Assembly: GCA_001970955.1 (NCBI GenBank)
Contig: MPUH01000056.1
Location: forward strand, 1 to 64,000
Direction of reading: 5' to 3'
Length of the DNA: 64,000 nucleotides
From: Stentor coeruleus
Taxonomy: Eukaryota > Ciliophora > Heterotrichea > Heterotrichida > Stentoridae
A program made the position numbers and the translations under genes. Under the pieces are notes generated by a model. It did no database searches. It was given only the letters and a program-made list of their open reading frames with translations, and was not told the DNA's origin. Below are positions 9,902 through 19,524 of this stretch, one piece after another. Each line of letters starts with the position of its first letter. Position 1 is the first letter of the stretch.

Positions 9902-11076
9902 CTAAATAGCTCTATCTATGCATGGGCATCTTTTTAAATTTAAGCGTGTTAAGCATTTTAAANTTTTAAATTTAAGCGTGTTAAGCATTTTAAATGAACT
10001 GAATGTGAGCATTGTTTGAAAATCATTATAGGTCCATTTTGAGTATTACATTCATAGCAAATATAAGTGAGTTTTGTTTTAAACTGTTCTAAACACCTTT
10101 CACAATTTTTTTCAGCGATTAAATTATCATGGCATTTACATCCACCCCTATCATCACAGCAAAAAAATGTTTCTACTGATATTTTTTCTAGATTTGATTT
10201 AGCCCTTCTACTATAAGAGTCTTGAAATCCCATCAAGCGTTTTTTAGAAGCATCAATATTTTTATTAGCAAATTTTAAACTTAGAAAAGTTTCTAGAACT
10301 TCATCTGCCATTGAATCGTAATAATAAATTCTTGATATCATTGGATAATATTTCAATTCTTCGATAGCAATTATGATTTCATTTGAAATCATTGGGAAAT
10401 ATAACATTAAATCTTCACTTTTTTGGTTCAAAATCGATACTTTAATGCATTTTTTGCCTTGAGAAATTATTCTGTCATAGATAATATTGTTGTAGTCATT
10501 AATATTCTTATCTTCTTCAATATCGTTGTCACTAATAGAATCACTATCATTATTATTAATTGCTTCATACTTTAAAGCAAATGAAAGACTTTGAAATTTA
10601 CGAGATAACTCATTAAGATATGTTGCAAGTGAATCTTCAATATCTTGTTTAGTACATTTTGAGTCTGATAAATTTTTCATTCCTGCTTGTCTTAAATATT
10701 TCATTCCTGCTTGTCTTAAATATACCCAGACTTCTTTGTTGTAAAATTCAAACTTTGAATCGACGATAGTATCTAAAATAAGATGCTCATCTGAATCAAT
10801 AAAACTATAGCATCTTTTTAAATATTCATTTGTCTCAATACTGCATAGTTCAGGTGAATCTTCAAAGAAATGCTTTATATCATTGTATGTGTTTGTATCT
10901 TTTATAATTTTACTAAAGCGTGCTAAAAATAGTAAATTCGAAGCAATTGTGATAAAATAATCTTTAGGACTTTGGCCAAAGCAAAGTAAAATAAACCCAT
11001 CATTTGCCCTTGTATAGTCTAATTTGAATCCTTCAGGATCCTGGATAAATTCTTGATCGTAGTTCAACTCTTCCAT
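9902..11076 (-). CDS. RING/zinc-finger protein, interrupted by an assembly gap
   Basis: An unrecognised protein of about 375 residues with a C-terminal Cys/His cluster: CCDDRGGCKCH, then CERC, CYEC, and QCSHSVHLKC, the C-x-H-x2-H-x2-C core of a RING-H2 finger. An N at 9963 interrupts it, and 31 bp on either side (9932-9962, 9964-9994) are identical. Collapsing that duplication lets the frame run on through RCPCIDRAI to a TAG at 9902-9904, which supplies the last zinc ligands (CPC). The middle has an acidic Asp/Asn-rich tract. A 24-bp in-frame tandem duplication (10676-10723) repeats YLRQAGMK. Likely a ubiquitin ligase or zinc-binding adaptor; substrate unknown. Divergent from CPAP with 142-184 nt between starts. 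Confidence 0.65.
9964..9994. repeat. 31-bp duplication across assembly N
   Basis: Identical to 9932-9962 with only an N between them. Most simply an unmerged contig overlap. It lies in the 3' coding end of the RING gene. Confidence 0.85.
10676..10723 (-). repeat. 24-bp tandem duplication inside the RING-protein gene
   Basis: Two perfect 24-bp units (10676-10699, 10700-10723) encode a repeated octapeptide with QAGMK. Being perfect and in frame, it looks recent. Confidence 0.9.
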
Positions 11077-11260
11077 TATAAATTGTCTATAATTTCCTAT
11101 TATTATCTAGATATTGTTAATTGGATTTTGAATACTGGGCTATAATTTTTTTTAATGTGTTAGGAAATCTAGTATTGACTTCCCATTCAATAATTTTCTA
11201 TATAAGCATTTAAACTTTATGCTAACTATTTGCTTAAAATATTTTCTAATCTTATTATTA

Positions 11261-12436
11261 ATGTTATACTTCTCTCCATCTAACTATAAATCAAACACAC
11301 CTAGTCCTCCATTAACTATTCCCAAAGCTCACGATGAAATCCCAGTAAAAAAGTCAACAAAAACCTTTGAAGAGCTTGTTGAAGAAGAATTACGCAAGAC
11401 TTCAGACTTTGAAGATATTCATTTAAAGACAATAAAACCACCTTCAGCTTACTATCTAAAACGTGGACAAGGAACACTTTGCACTCATCCAAGACCACTT
11501 ACTCCTTCAAACCCAACTTTTGCATCAACTTTAAAAAAAAATCTTCTTCCAAGTCATTCTCCTGACCAAAATTTCCACTCAAAATCTGTAAATAAAATGC
11601 CTACAAAGATTATATCAAAAAGTGCACATAAAAAACAAGATGATTTCAAACAAATTGAAGGAATTGAAGAAATTGAAGTCCAAAAAACTGCTTTTAAACC
11701 TTTAGATCTTTATCGTATAAGAAGAGATAAATGGAAGAAAACTCCAGATAGAGAAAGAGAAACTAGATTTAAAGATGAAGAAAATTTTATATCAAGTCTT
11801 GGATTTCAAGGTAAAGAACCTCCTGCAACAACAAGGATAAATAGTCAAGGAGCAGAAAAAAAATCGAACTTCGTTAAAAAAATTAAAGAAATTCAGGAAT
11901 TGGCTAGAGATAAAGAAGAAATGTATAAAAAACAGATAGAAGAATATAAGATACAACTTGAAGAATTTAAAAAAGAAAATACACGACTTAGACATGAAAA
12001 TTATATTTTAAAACAACAAAAATATACTAACGCAACAAACACTAAAATTCCAACTAAAACTAATCATGATTTAAAGAACTTAGCTGAAGAAGTGGCTCAA
12101 GAAGTTGTTTATAGTAATGGAACAACAAAAAAGTATTTCAAAAACGGACTTATTGTCACTTATTATCCAAATAAAGACATTAAACAAGAGTTTTCCGATG
12201 GCAAAACAACTTATTTTTTCGCAGAGCCTCAGACAACACAAGTTTTACACAAAAACGGAATTAAAGAGCTTAAATTTATAACCGGACAAGAAGAAATTCA
12301 TTATCCAGATGGGAAAAAAGAAATAAAATACCCTGACAATACAATGAAAATAATTACCAGTGTTGGAGATGAAAAAATAATTTTCCCTGATGGTACAACT
12401 CAATTAATAAAATCATCAAAGCTAAAATGTTCCTAA
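11261..12436 (+). CDS. CPAP/SAS-4 centriole protein (TCP10 C-terminal domain)
   Basis: About 391 residues. The C-terminal 110 residues are the TCP10/CPAP G-box, a single beta-sheet built from repeats such as YYPNKDIKQEF, YPDGKKEIKYPD and FPDGTTQLI, which in SAS-4/CPAP binds STIL/Ana2 during centriole assembly. Near the N-terminus TFEELVEEELRK and YYLKRGQGT resemble the tubulin-binding PN2-3/LKRGEG segment. A charged coiled coil (about 195-260) precedes the G-box. An in-frame ATG at 11219 would add 14 hydrophobic residues that look like untranslated sequence, so I prefer 11261. Expected role: basal-body duplication, central in a ciliate. Much shorter than human CPAP (about 1300 residues). Confidence 0.82.
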   Translation: MLYFSPSNYKSNTPSPPLTIPKAHDEIPVKKSTKTFEELVEEELRKTSDFEDIHLKTIKPPSAYYLKRGQGTLCTHPRPLTPSNPTFASTLKKNLLPSHSPDQNFHSKSVNKMPTKIISKSAHKKQDDFKQIEGIEEIEVQKTAFKPLDLYRIRRDKWKKTPDRERETRFKDEENFISSLGFQGKEPPATTRINSQGAEKKSNFVKKIKEIQELARDKEEMYKKQIEEYKIQLEEFKKENTRLRHENYILKQQKYTNATNTKIPTKTNHDLKNLAEEVAQEVVYSNGTTKKYFKNGLIVTYYPNKDIKQEFSDGKTTYFFAEPQTTQVLHKNGIKELKFITGQEEIHYPDGKKEIKYPDNTMKIITSVGDEKIIFPDGTTQLIKSSKLKCS

Positions 12437-12494
12437 TTTGCTAAAATATAAACTCAAATTTTAATATATATTCCTAACTAATCTTAATATATAA

Positions 12495-13454
12495 ATGGCA
12501 GACTTTGAGCTACCCTGGGTTGAAAAGTACCGCCCACAGATCCTTGATGATGTTGTAGGAAATGAAAGAACTTTAAAACAGCTTCAAACAATAGCAATTC
12601 AAGGCAACATGCCAAATATGCTTCTTGTTGGGCCACCAGGCTGTGGGAAAACAACAAGTATTTGGTGTTTGGCGCGACAAATGCTTGGAGATTCTGCAAA
12701 ACAGGCAGTATGCGAACTTAATGCTTCAGATGAACGTGGTATTGACGTTGTAAGAGAAAAAATCAAATCTTTTGCCCAACAAAAAGTTAATGTTCCATCC
12801 AACATGCATAAAATTATAATCCTAGATGAGGCTGATTCAATGACTGCTAGTGCCCAACAAGCTTTAAGAATGATAATGACTGATTATACATCAACAACAA
12901 GATTTGCTTTAGCTTGTAATGATTCTTCAAAAATTATCGAAGCTATTCAATCACGATGTGCGATACTTAGATTTACAAGATTAAATGAAGGTGAAATGCG
13001 TCCTCGATTAATAAGAGTCTTAGAAAATGAAAGAATTATGCCTGATGACAAAGGATTAGATGCATTATTGTTTACAGCTGAAGGGGATATGAGAAATGCT
13101 TTAAACAATCTTCAAGCGACAATTTCAGCTTTTGGCAATTTGGAGTTTGAAAATGTTTTTAAAGTATGTGATCAACCTCATCCTGATATATTAAAAAATG
13201 TTATTGAATCTTGTACTGAAGGACAGTTTACACAAGCTTGTGATTCATTAAAAATCCTCTGGGTCCAGGGGTATTCGCCACTGGATATTATTGGATCTTT
13301 ATATAAAGTTGTCACAACTTTTAGTATGAATGAAAATATTCAGCTTAAATACTTAAAAGAACTCGCTGTACTTAGGATGAGATTATTAGATGGAGTATGC
13401 ACTTTGCTTCAGGTTCATGGTTGTATAGCTAAACTTTGTGAGTTAAGCCTTTAA
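12495..13454 (+). CDS. RFC2: Replication factor C subunit 2 (human RFC2/yeast Rfc4 type)
   Basis: 319 residues, the usual length for a small clamp-loader subunit. It opens with LPWVEKYRP, then Walker A GPPGCGKTT (46-54), ELNASDERGIDVVR, Walker B IILDEAD (RFC box), the SRC arginine-finger motif in IQSRC, and GDMRNALNNLQ (sensor 2). The C-terminal collar includes VFKVCDQPHP, distinctive for RFC2. It acts in the RFC1-5 complex that loads PCNA at primer ends. The ATG is preceded by TATATAA, and only 58 nt separate it from the CPAP stop. No intron. Confidence 0.95.
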   Translation: MADFELPWVEKYRPQILDDVVGNERTLKQLQTIAIQGNMPNMLLVGPPGCGKTTSIWCLARQMLGDSAKQAVCELNASDERGIDVVREKIKSFAQQKVNVPSNMHKIIILDEADSMTASAQQALRMIMTDYTSTTRFALACNDSSKIIEAIQSRCAILRFTRLNEGEMRPRLIRVLENERIMPDDKGLDALLFTAEGDMRNALNNLQATISAFGNLEFENVFKVCDQPHPDILKNVIESCTEGQFTQACDSLKILWVQGYSPLDIIGSLYKVVTTFSMNENIQLKYLKELAVLRMRLLDGVCTLLQVHGCIAKLCELSL

Positions 13455-13519
13455 AGCTACATTAACAATTAAAAATTTGCTTTCTTACAAAAATATTACC
13501 TCTAAGTTATCCTAAAAAC

Positions 13520-14473
13520 TTAATTCTCTTCTTGTAGCAGTGAAAATGTTAAGTAATTTGTAGGGTCAATAAAACTGATTGAGCTCATTGCTCCTATGGT
13601 AATTTGAGATTCTTCGATTTTTTTATCTTTTATGAGAATTGATGAACTATAGGTTCTAGTTTTTGAAAAAGTGATACTACTAATCCCAATACCTGACAAA
13701 GCGTTTTTAAGGTACTCAATAAGTTTTTGGTCTTCAATCATTTCAACAATCTCTTCATACTCATGGGTTATATCCACATTGCATTTTTCAATAAGATACA
13801 TAATAAAATCTGATGCTCCTAGTCCTTTTCTTGCACTTTTCACAGCTAGTTGTAATGCTGACTGATTTTTTGCGTTTTTTATTGAAAAATCCACACCACA
13901 TGTTTCATTTAAATATCTGACCATTGGGAAATTGCAATGCTTACAAGCTATTAACGCACAGTTTTCTCCAGTTTTTGGATCTACGTAATGAACATCAAAA
14001 GCTGGAGGAGGACAAACGTGGATAAAATATGTATAAACATAATTCACTATGTTTACATGCCCATTAGCCACAGAAATTTGCAAGAGTGGCTTTTTCAATA
14101 TTTCAATATCTTCTATTTTCCTATTGCAGTTAAGTAAAAACTCATGTAAATAGTAATTCAACAAATCAATATACCCTTTTTTCATGATAATCTCTAGACC
14201 ACTTAGATTTTGTTTTTCCAACAAGGACTCCATATCTTCAATATTAGCACCCATACTCTCTTTAAGCGTTTTAAATGTTTTGAATCTTCCACACCATAAT
14301 GCATAAGCTAATGGATTAAGTGTTACACCATCGAGAATTGCTATAGGGTCGTTAATTGTTGTAGGACTACCATTGGATGAATAGACAAAATTTTTTAAAT
14401 CTTCTTCAACTTCGCTTATCAGAGCCCGGTGACCAAAGGCAAGCACTGGATTTTGACTTGAACAACATCCCAT
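13520..14473 (-). CDS. Ankyrin-repeat protein with dual acylation-type N-terminus
   Basis: 317 residues. The N-terminus MGCCSS gives Gly2 for myristoylation and Cys3/Cys4 for palmitoylation, predicting membrane attachment. The body shows ankyrin-like units: LNPLAYALWCGRFKTFKTL, KPLLQISVANGHVNIVNYV, NCALIACKHCNFPMVRYL and QSALQLAVKSA, spanning roughly residues 50-250. The C-tail is Ser/Thr-rich. Function unknown; ankyrin repeats mediate protein binding. Converges with RFC2, 65 nt between stops. Confidence 0.75.
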   Translation of the reverse strand: MGCCSSQNPVLAFGHRALISEVEEDLKNFVYSSNGSPTTINDPIAILDGVTLNPLAYALWCGRFKTFKTLKESMGANIEDMESLLEKQNLSGLEIIMKKGYIDLLNYYLHEFLLNCNRKIEDIEILKKPLLQISVANGHVNIVNYVYTYFIHVCPPPAFDVHYVDPKTGENCALIACKHCNFPMVRYLNETCGVDFSIKNAKNQSALQLAVKSARKGLGASDFIMYLIEKCNVDITHEYEEIVEMIEDQKLIEYLKNALSGIGISSITFSKTRTYSSSILIKDKKIEESQITIGAMSSISFIDPTNYLTFSLLQEEN

Positions 14474-15124
14474 GTTTAAATATATAATGCTATAAGGCTA
14501 ACTATTAAATTCATTAATGATTTATCAGAAAGAAGTTTTGTTTTTTTATATAAATTCAAATTTAGGATACTTTTTGTAGGGTTTCCTATAGTTTTTTTTT
14601 TTAATTTGTGTATGAGAATATTAATACACTTGATTTTATGGTTCATATCGAATGTTTTAGGATATTTAACATAAAGTTTTAGATGATATTTCATTGTAAT
14701 TATTTGTAATATAAAAACTTTTTGCTGTAAGTGATTATTTATTTTATACATTCTGAATACTTAGAGAAAAGCAAAAAAAAAACAAGAAATAATAAAATCG
14801 ACTGAGAAATAAAAAAAAATATTACGAAAATATACTATTTCAAGCTGTAACTATACTAAAAAAGTAGGTATTCATATGAATCTTTTTAGATAATGATAAA
14901 TTTGGTATTTTATTTAGTTAAGAAATTATCAAATATATAGACAATTTTTTTAAAACAGCTAAATAAATCTTATACGTTTTTTACAAAGAAAATATATTTC
15001 CAATAAATTATTTGACCGTCTTAACATTCAATATTATTTATCAAAATTAAAGTTATTCCACAATAATCCAACTTTACACCATCTTCAGGTTTGCATTTAT
15101 CCGAAATCTAAAATAATTTATAAA
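14474..15124. other. Divergent promoter region
   Basis: Between the ankyrin gene (minus) and the small membrane protein (plus). A 91-codon minus frame at 14476-14751 is Lys/Ile/Asn-rich with no recognisable pattern and is probably chance. Otherwise nothing seen. Confidence 0.5.
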
Positions 15125-15517
15125 ATGAAAGAAGACACAAATCAAAAGCTCATAAACCTTCTAAAATCCAGTTTTCTTAACGGAGATTTCCCTAGAACCA
15201 TAGAATCCTTAAAGTTTAATGGAGCAGTATTTTTAGGATCTTATTTTTACTTTAAATTCTTCAACTATCTGCATCCACTAAAAAGAGTCGCGCTTTCTTC
15301 TATCATTATCGCAGGGGTATTTAACACTTATTTCATGCTCTCATCAGAAATACTAGAACTTTGCGGAAAAGATACACCCAATGCAGCAAAACTTAGACTT
15401 TATTACCAAAATGCTTCATATAATAGTATATACCTTCCATATTTCAAGAATGAGACACTTAAAGTTGTTAAGTCTAGATCAACAGAAAGCCATTCCCTAA
15501 ATAATCCTAAAGAATAA
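15125..15517 (+). CDS. Small membrane protein, unknown
   Basis: 130 residues, not recognised. One or two hydrophobic segments (about residues 33-50 and 56-75), flanked by polar ends; a KR pair sits between them. No signal peptide cleavage pattern. The ATG follows TTATAAA. Its stop is only 8 nt from the ATG of the dynein light chain gene on the same strand, so the two may share a transcript or the second promoter may lie in this coding region. Confidence 0.65.
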   Translation: MKEDTNQKLINLLKSSFLNGDFPRTIESLKFNGAVFLGSYFYFKFFNYLHPLKRVALSSIIIAGVFNTYFMLSSEILELCGKDTPNAAKLRLYYQNASYNSIYLPYFKNETLKVVKSRSTESHSLNNPKE

Positions 15518-15525
15518 TAATAAAA

Positions 15526-15867
15526 ATGCAGAGCCTCGAAAAGACTGTATTCTATATATAGAAAGAAGAACTTAAAGATATTTTAGATAGCTTAGTTGGA
15601 AGAATGACAAACAGCAGACAGCAATGGACTGAAGATGAAATAAGTCAATTATCTGTTGAAGTCCCCCAAAAAGTTGTTGAAGAGCTGTATTCGAGCAACA
15701 AAAATTTCAAGTTCTGTGCCGTCTGTACGATTACTAAAAAAACTCAAAGTTCTTTGCATATTAACTCAGCTTGTATGTGGAATGCAGAAAGAGATGGGTT
15801 TATATCGACTCAGGCAGAAAATGCACTCTTTTTCTGCATAGTTAATGTGTTTGCGGTGGGCATTTAA
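15526..15867 (+). CDS. Tctex-type dynein light chain (two exons)
   Basis: Exons 15526-15546 and 15562-15867 give 107 residues. The intron is 15 nt, GTATTCTATATATAG, and removes an in-frame TAG. The fold is Tctex1/DYNLT: a helical N-half, then FKFCAVCTITKKTQSSLHIN, SACMWNAERDGF and the ending FFCIVNVFAVGI, nearly identical in pattern to the C-terminus of animal DYNLT. These light chains dimerise and tether dynein intermediate chains to cargo, in cytoplasmic or axonemal dyneins. The spliced N-terminus MQSLEKTKEELKDILDS restores a continuous helix. Length is normal for the family (about 110). Confidence 0.92.
15547..15561 (+). other. 15-nt intron (Tctex gene)
   Basis: GTATTCTATATATAG, phase 0. 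GT-AG ends, contains TAG in frame; its removal restores the reading frame of a conserved protein. Confidence 0.9.
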
Positions 15868-16476
15868 GATTATTTAGTTAAGAATTTAGATGGAGATGCA
15901 CTTGTCTTATAAACTTTGGTAAATATTTCTTTTTTTTTGTGGTGTTATAAGTTGTTGAGTAATGATATGAAAGAATAATATTTTGCATTATAAGAAATTA
16001 ATATAGGGAGATGGTTAAGTAAATTTATTTAATATAATTTATGGTTTGCCNATAAAATTTATAATGCCACTGTTTATACTCTAAATCTTTTATATCCAAA
16101 AAATAACTTAAAATCTTGGGTTATAAATAAGTATAATTTTTGCTAATTATACATTACTAATATTAGTTATAATTTTCAATACAATTAATTTCAAAGTAAG
16201 TAATAAAAATCAAATACCCATTATACATGAGCCATAATATACTTTATACATAAAATTTATATTTCAAGTAGATTATCTTATATTAAATAATTCTTTGAAA
16301 ACTAATAATTAACTTTTAAGCTTCTCACAATTATCCATAATAAAATTAACCACCTATCTAGAATTTTTTATAAGTCTTATAATTAAAAATCCAGTGATTC
16401 AAATCCAATAAACTATTCTTTTCCTAGCATTTAATAAAAATAATATTTTTAGCTTAAAAAAAACTCATCTCTACTA
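15868..16476. other. Intergenic, no gene; assembly N at 16051
   Basis: AT-rich. No long frame. The N is not flanked by an obvious duplication, unlike the others. Composition switches from G-rich near 15.9-16.0 kb to C-rich near 16.3 kb, fitting the ends of two convergent genes. Confidence 0.5.
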
Positions 16477-17202
16477 TTACTGTGCTGTAAAGCCAAAAAA
16501 AGATTTTATTCTATTCCAATTTTTTGCTCGCCACAAACTCCAGTAAGCATCTCCTTCAATATGCCTATGTCTTGTTCCTTTTGCCCCACTAAATTCAAGA
16601 TAATTCTTAACTTCATATTCCCTAAAATAAGTAAAATAATGACTTCTTATTCTTCTCGAATACAATTTGGCTATAGGCCACACTGTATCATTGTAAAGAT
16701 CCTTAAATTCCTCAACCGAATGTTTTTGACCATTTTGTGATATCAACCCATATACTTGATTTGTACCTATTTCAGTAATAATACTTCCAGGAAGATTTCC
16801 TTCAGTATCAACAACTTTTTGTCCTGAAGAATATCCTATAGATACTTGTGTAGTATTTACTTTTATTTTAGGATAAGCAACTTCAAGTATTTGAGATGCT
16901 CCAGGAATTGATTCGCATTCGTATATTGTATATCCGCTTTGTTCATGTCTACCTTTTTTTATGCATTTTGAGTGTTTTGAATACATTTCTGGGATCTCAG
17001 GGTGAAACTCTCCGAAATCATATTGTGAAAATGTTCCGATAAATAATGGCTCGGTATGAAGAATGTGAGCTGTTGTCTCTTGAGAATTTGTAAAAAATCT
17101 TCCTATTGATTTGGATGACTCGATAAATCCTCTGCGTAATTTTTCGTCTGGACTTTGTAGGATATCACAAGTCTGAATGTTTTTCCTAGTATAAATCACC
17201 AT
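16477..17202 (-). CDS. Unknown soluble protein
   Basis: 241 residues, not recognised. No membrane segment, coiled coil or low complexity. A mixed alpha/beta pattern with an aromatic and basic C-terminal third (YSRRIRSHYFTYFREYEVKN, then HRHIEGDAYWSLWRAKNW). The dense, even composition and a TATAATAATG start context argue for a real gene. Could be a mitochondrial or ciliate-specific protein; I cannot say. Confidence 0.65.
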   Translation of the reverse strand: MVIYTRKNIQTCDILQSPDEKLRRGFIESSKSIGRFFTNSQETTAHILHTEPLFIGTFSQYDFGEFHPEIPEMYSKHSKCIKKGRHEQSGYTIYECESIPGASQILEVAYPKIKVNTTQVSIGYSSGQKVVDTEGNLPGSIITEIGTNQVYGLISQNGQKHSVEEFKDLYNDTVWPIAKLYSRRIRSHYFTYFREYEVKNYLEFSGAKGTRHRHIEGDAYWSLWRAKNWNRIKSFFGFTAQ

Positions 17203-17898
17203 TATTATAAGACTAAATCAAATTATTATTTAAAAATTTTTTTTTTTTTGAGAATAGTTTGGTGTATCGTATGTCGTAATTTTAGTTAAACTCTATTTTT
17301 TGAGATTTCATAATGATTTTAACTAAAATACAAAGTGAAAAATTTACTTTATTTTAAATATGCATAAATGCAAATGATTGAACTTGTAAATATCCTATAA
17401 AAAATCAGAGACTTAAAAGTAGATAAAGTTTGCTAAATGCTTATATGTAAAACGAAGCAAATAATTTGGTGATTGTTAATTTGAAATATAATCAAAGCAA
17501 ATTTATCTTGATGTAAGAGTAATGTCTAAGATATCATAATCTCCTAATATCACTAATCTAAATCTGATAGTAACAGTTTAAAATACAGTTATCCACTTCT
17601 ATATATATAAACTGCAAGAAGTTTTGTAATAAAATTCTTTTTAAAGTAACGATTAACCCTTCTTGTATAATCAATTATTATCTTCATGCTTAAAGATTCA
17701 TTATACCATATTAGATATTTTATTATATACCCATTTGAAAAGATATAAATCATATGTATTTAACTGAAATTCAATCATACTTCCAGTTCTATTTATGAAT
17801 TTTTAATTTTGTAACACTAATACAATTTAAATAAGAGTCAAACTTTTTTACTTCAAACCATACTTATATTTCTATGCAAATACTAATTAGCTATAATC
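17203..17898. other. Intergenic, no gene seen
   Basis: AT-rich. A T-run near 17.24 kb and scattered AATCC words. No frame above background and no RNA fold that I can support. Confidence 0.5.
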
Positions 17899-18126
17899 CT
17901 ACTTATCTTTCTTTTTTATCAAAAGTTTATTCATAGACCCAGTAATCCCACACAGCAAAAGAAAAGGTAGTATTAATTGGGTATTTGAAATTAGTTTTTT
18001 CGGAGAAATCTCAGATCTAACTTCATAAAGGCCAAATATCATTCCAAAAATAATATAATTATACGAGTTTTTGATCCAATCTTTCACAATCCCCTTACAG
18101 CAATTTTCTACAGTGACTTCAATCAT
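17899..18126 (-). CDS. Small two-helix membrane protein, unknown
   Basis: 75 residues from the ATG at 18126 (a longer upstream frame would run into the DCAF11 first exon in antisense, so I reject it). Two hydrophobic stretches, around YNYIIFGMIFGLYEV and LILPFLLLCGITGSM, separated by a short polar loop, and a Lys-rich C-terminus (KLLIKKKDK). A short Cys pair (NCCKG) precedes the first helix. The size suggests an organelle membrane protein, but no family is recognised. Divergent from DCAF11 with 23 nt between ATGs. Confidence 0.5.
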   Translation of the reverse strand: MIEVTVENCCKGIVKDWIKNSYNYIIFGMIFGLYEVRSEISPKKLISNTQLILPFLLLCGITGSMNKLLIKKKDK

Positions 18127-18149
18127 TTTTATAAAATAACAACCATAAA

Positions 18150-19463
18150 ATGAATATCCCACTGTTTTTCTTGAGAACTCCTTACCGAGTCCGTGAATAC
18201 ATGTTAGAAGACGATAAAGACTATTCTTTAAAATCAACCGAAATCCTAAGTCCTTATAAAAGGACTCAAAAATCTTGTTCTGAGTATTACTTGGCTGAAA
18301 ATCATATTGAAAGTCCTATTGAAGGTCTTGGACAGACTGCTGTGCCAAATACTGTAGTATATATTTAGTATGTGAAGATGGAAGATGATTTTCAGTCAAG
18401 AGTTTATAATGGGAGATTCTTCTCCAATGGGGATTTTTACTATTGTTCATCTCAAGACGAAATCAAAATTTACGATGTTTCTGATACAGAAAACTGGAAA
18501 TGTGTCAATAGTTTTGTTGCCCGAGGGGTTAGTTGGACAATTACTGATGTGGATTTGAGCCCAGATGAGAACTTTCTTGTCTATTCATCAATGAACCCAG
18601 TAATCAATATAATCAAGCTCAACTCTGATGCGATTTCCTCAACTTTTACCTTTTCTACTGATCAGCATAGTATTCTTCTTAATCAAATCGACCCTGGATA
18701 TGGGATTTTTAGTTGTGAGTTTTCAGGCTCAGGTACTGAAGTTCTTGTTGGGACTAGAATACAAACATTAGAAATTCATGATTTAGTCAAGAAAAAATTA
18801 GCTTATCGAGCTCTTAATGCCCATGATGATGATATTAATACGGCTTGTTTCGCTTCAGAAGGGTCTCAAGTTATTTACTCAGGTTCAGATGATTCTTTAA
18901 TAAAAATATGGGACAGGCGTGTGTCTGGTTCAGTTTCTCAAGGGGTATTAATAGGTCATCGTGAAGGAATAACATATTTATCCTCAAAAGGTAATGGTTT
19001 AAATCTTATTTCTAATGGTAAAGATCAGTGTATAAAACTTTGGGATATTAGGAAACTAATGTCTCCAAGTGAAAGCAGAGATTTTATAAGATCTCATCAA
19101 TATCAAATGGGATTTGATTATAGAATGGGCCGTTATCCACTTGAGAATTATCATAAACTCCTTGCAGCTGATAATTCTGTCACAACCTTTAAGGGCCATA
19201 AAGTTTTAGGAACTTTGATCAGATGCCATTTTTCTCCATTAGAAACCACTGGGCAAAGGTATATTTATACTGGAGGTGCTGATGGGAAAGTATGGATTTA
19301 TGATAGTCTAACTGGAAAAACCATACAAACTCTACAATATGAAGAAGCTGAAGAAAATGAATATGAAGATACAGTTTGTAGAGATGTATCTTGGCATCCT
19401 TATAGGCCTATGATAGCTGCGACATCATTTTCTGGTAGTATTTATCAATATTCTTATGTTTAG
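18150..19463 (+). CDS. DCAF11: DCAF11/WDR23-like WD40 protein (two exons)
   Basis: Exons 18150-18353 and 18369-19463, 432 residues. The 15-nt intron GTAGTATATATTTAG carries a TAG. WD40 repeats cover residues about 70-432: SGSDDSLIKIWDRR, SNGKDQCIKLWDIRKL, GHKVLGTLIRCHFSPLETTG, YTGGADGKVWIYDSLTGK and the ending VCRDVSWHPYRPMIAATS. The pairing of WDYR-like FDYRMGRYP with GHKVLGTLIRC and CRDVSWHP is diagnostic of DCAF11, a substrate receptor of CUL4-DDB1 ubiquitin ligase. The IWDRR and LWDIR motifs are WDxR boxes that contact DDB1. Without the first exon the protein would lack the segment that leads into blade 1. Confidence 0.9.
18354..18368 (+). other. 15-nt intron (DCAF11)
   Basis: GTAGTATATATTTAG, phase 0; contains the only stop between two in-frame coding parts of one WD40 protein. 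Confidence 0.88.
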
Positions 19464-19524
19464 TTAACTTAGAAATATCATGACTTTAAAATATCTAAAA
19501 GCAAATTATTTATAAAAAAAAATC

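Noticed and set aside
11219-11260. Longer N-terminus of CPAP
   Set aside because: The 14 extra residues are hydrophobic and resemble translated leader; a second ATG at 11261 precedes the polar N-terminus.
14476-14751. 91-codon minus frame next to the ankyrin gene
   Set aside because: Lys/Ile/Asn-rich translation of AT-rich DNA with no protein-like pattern.
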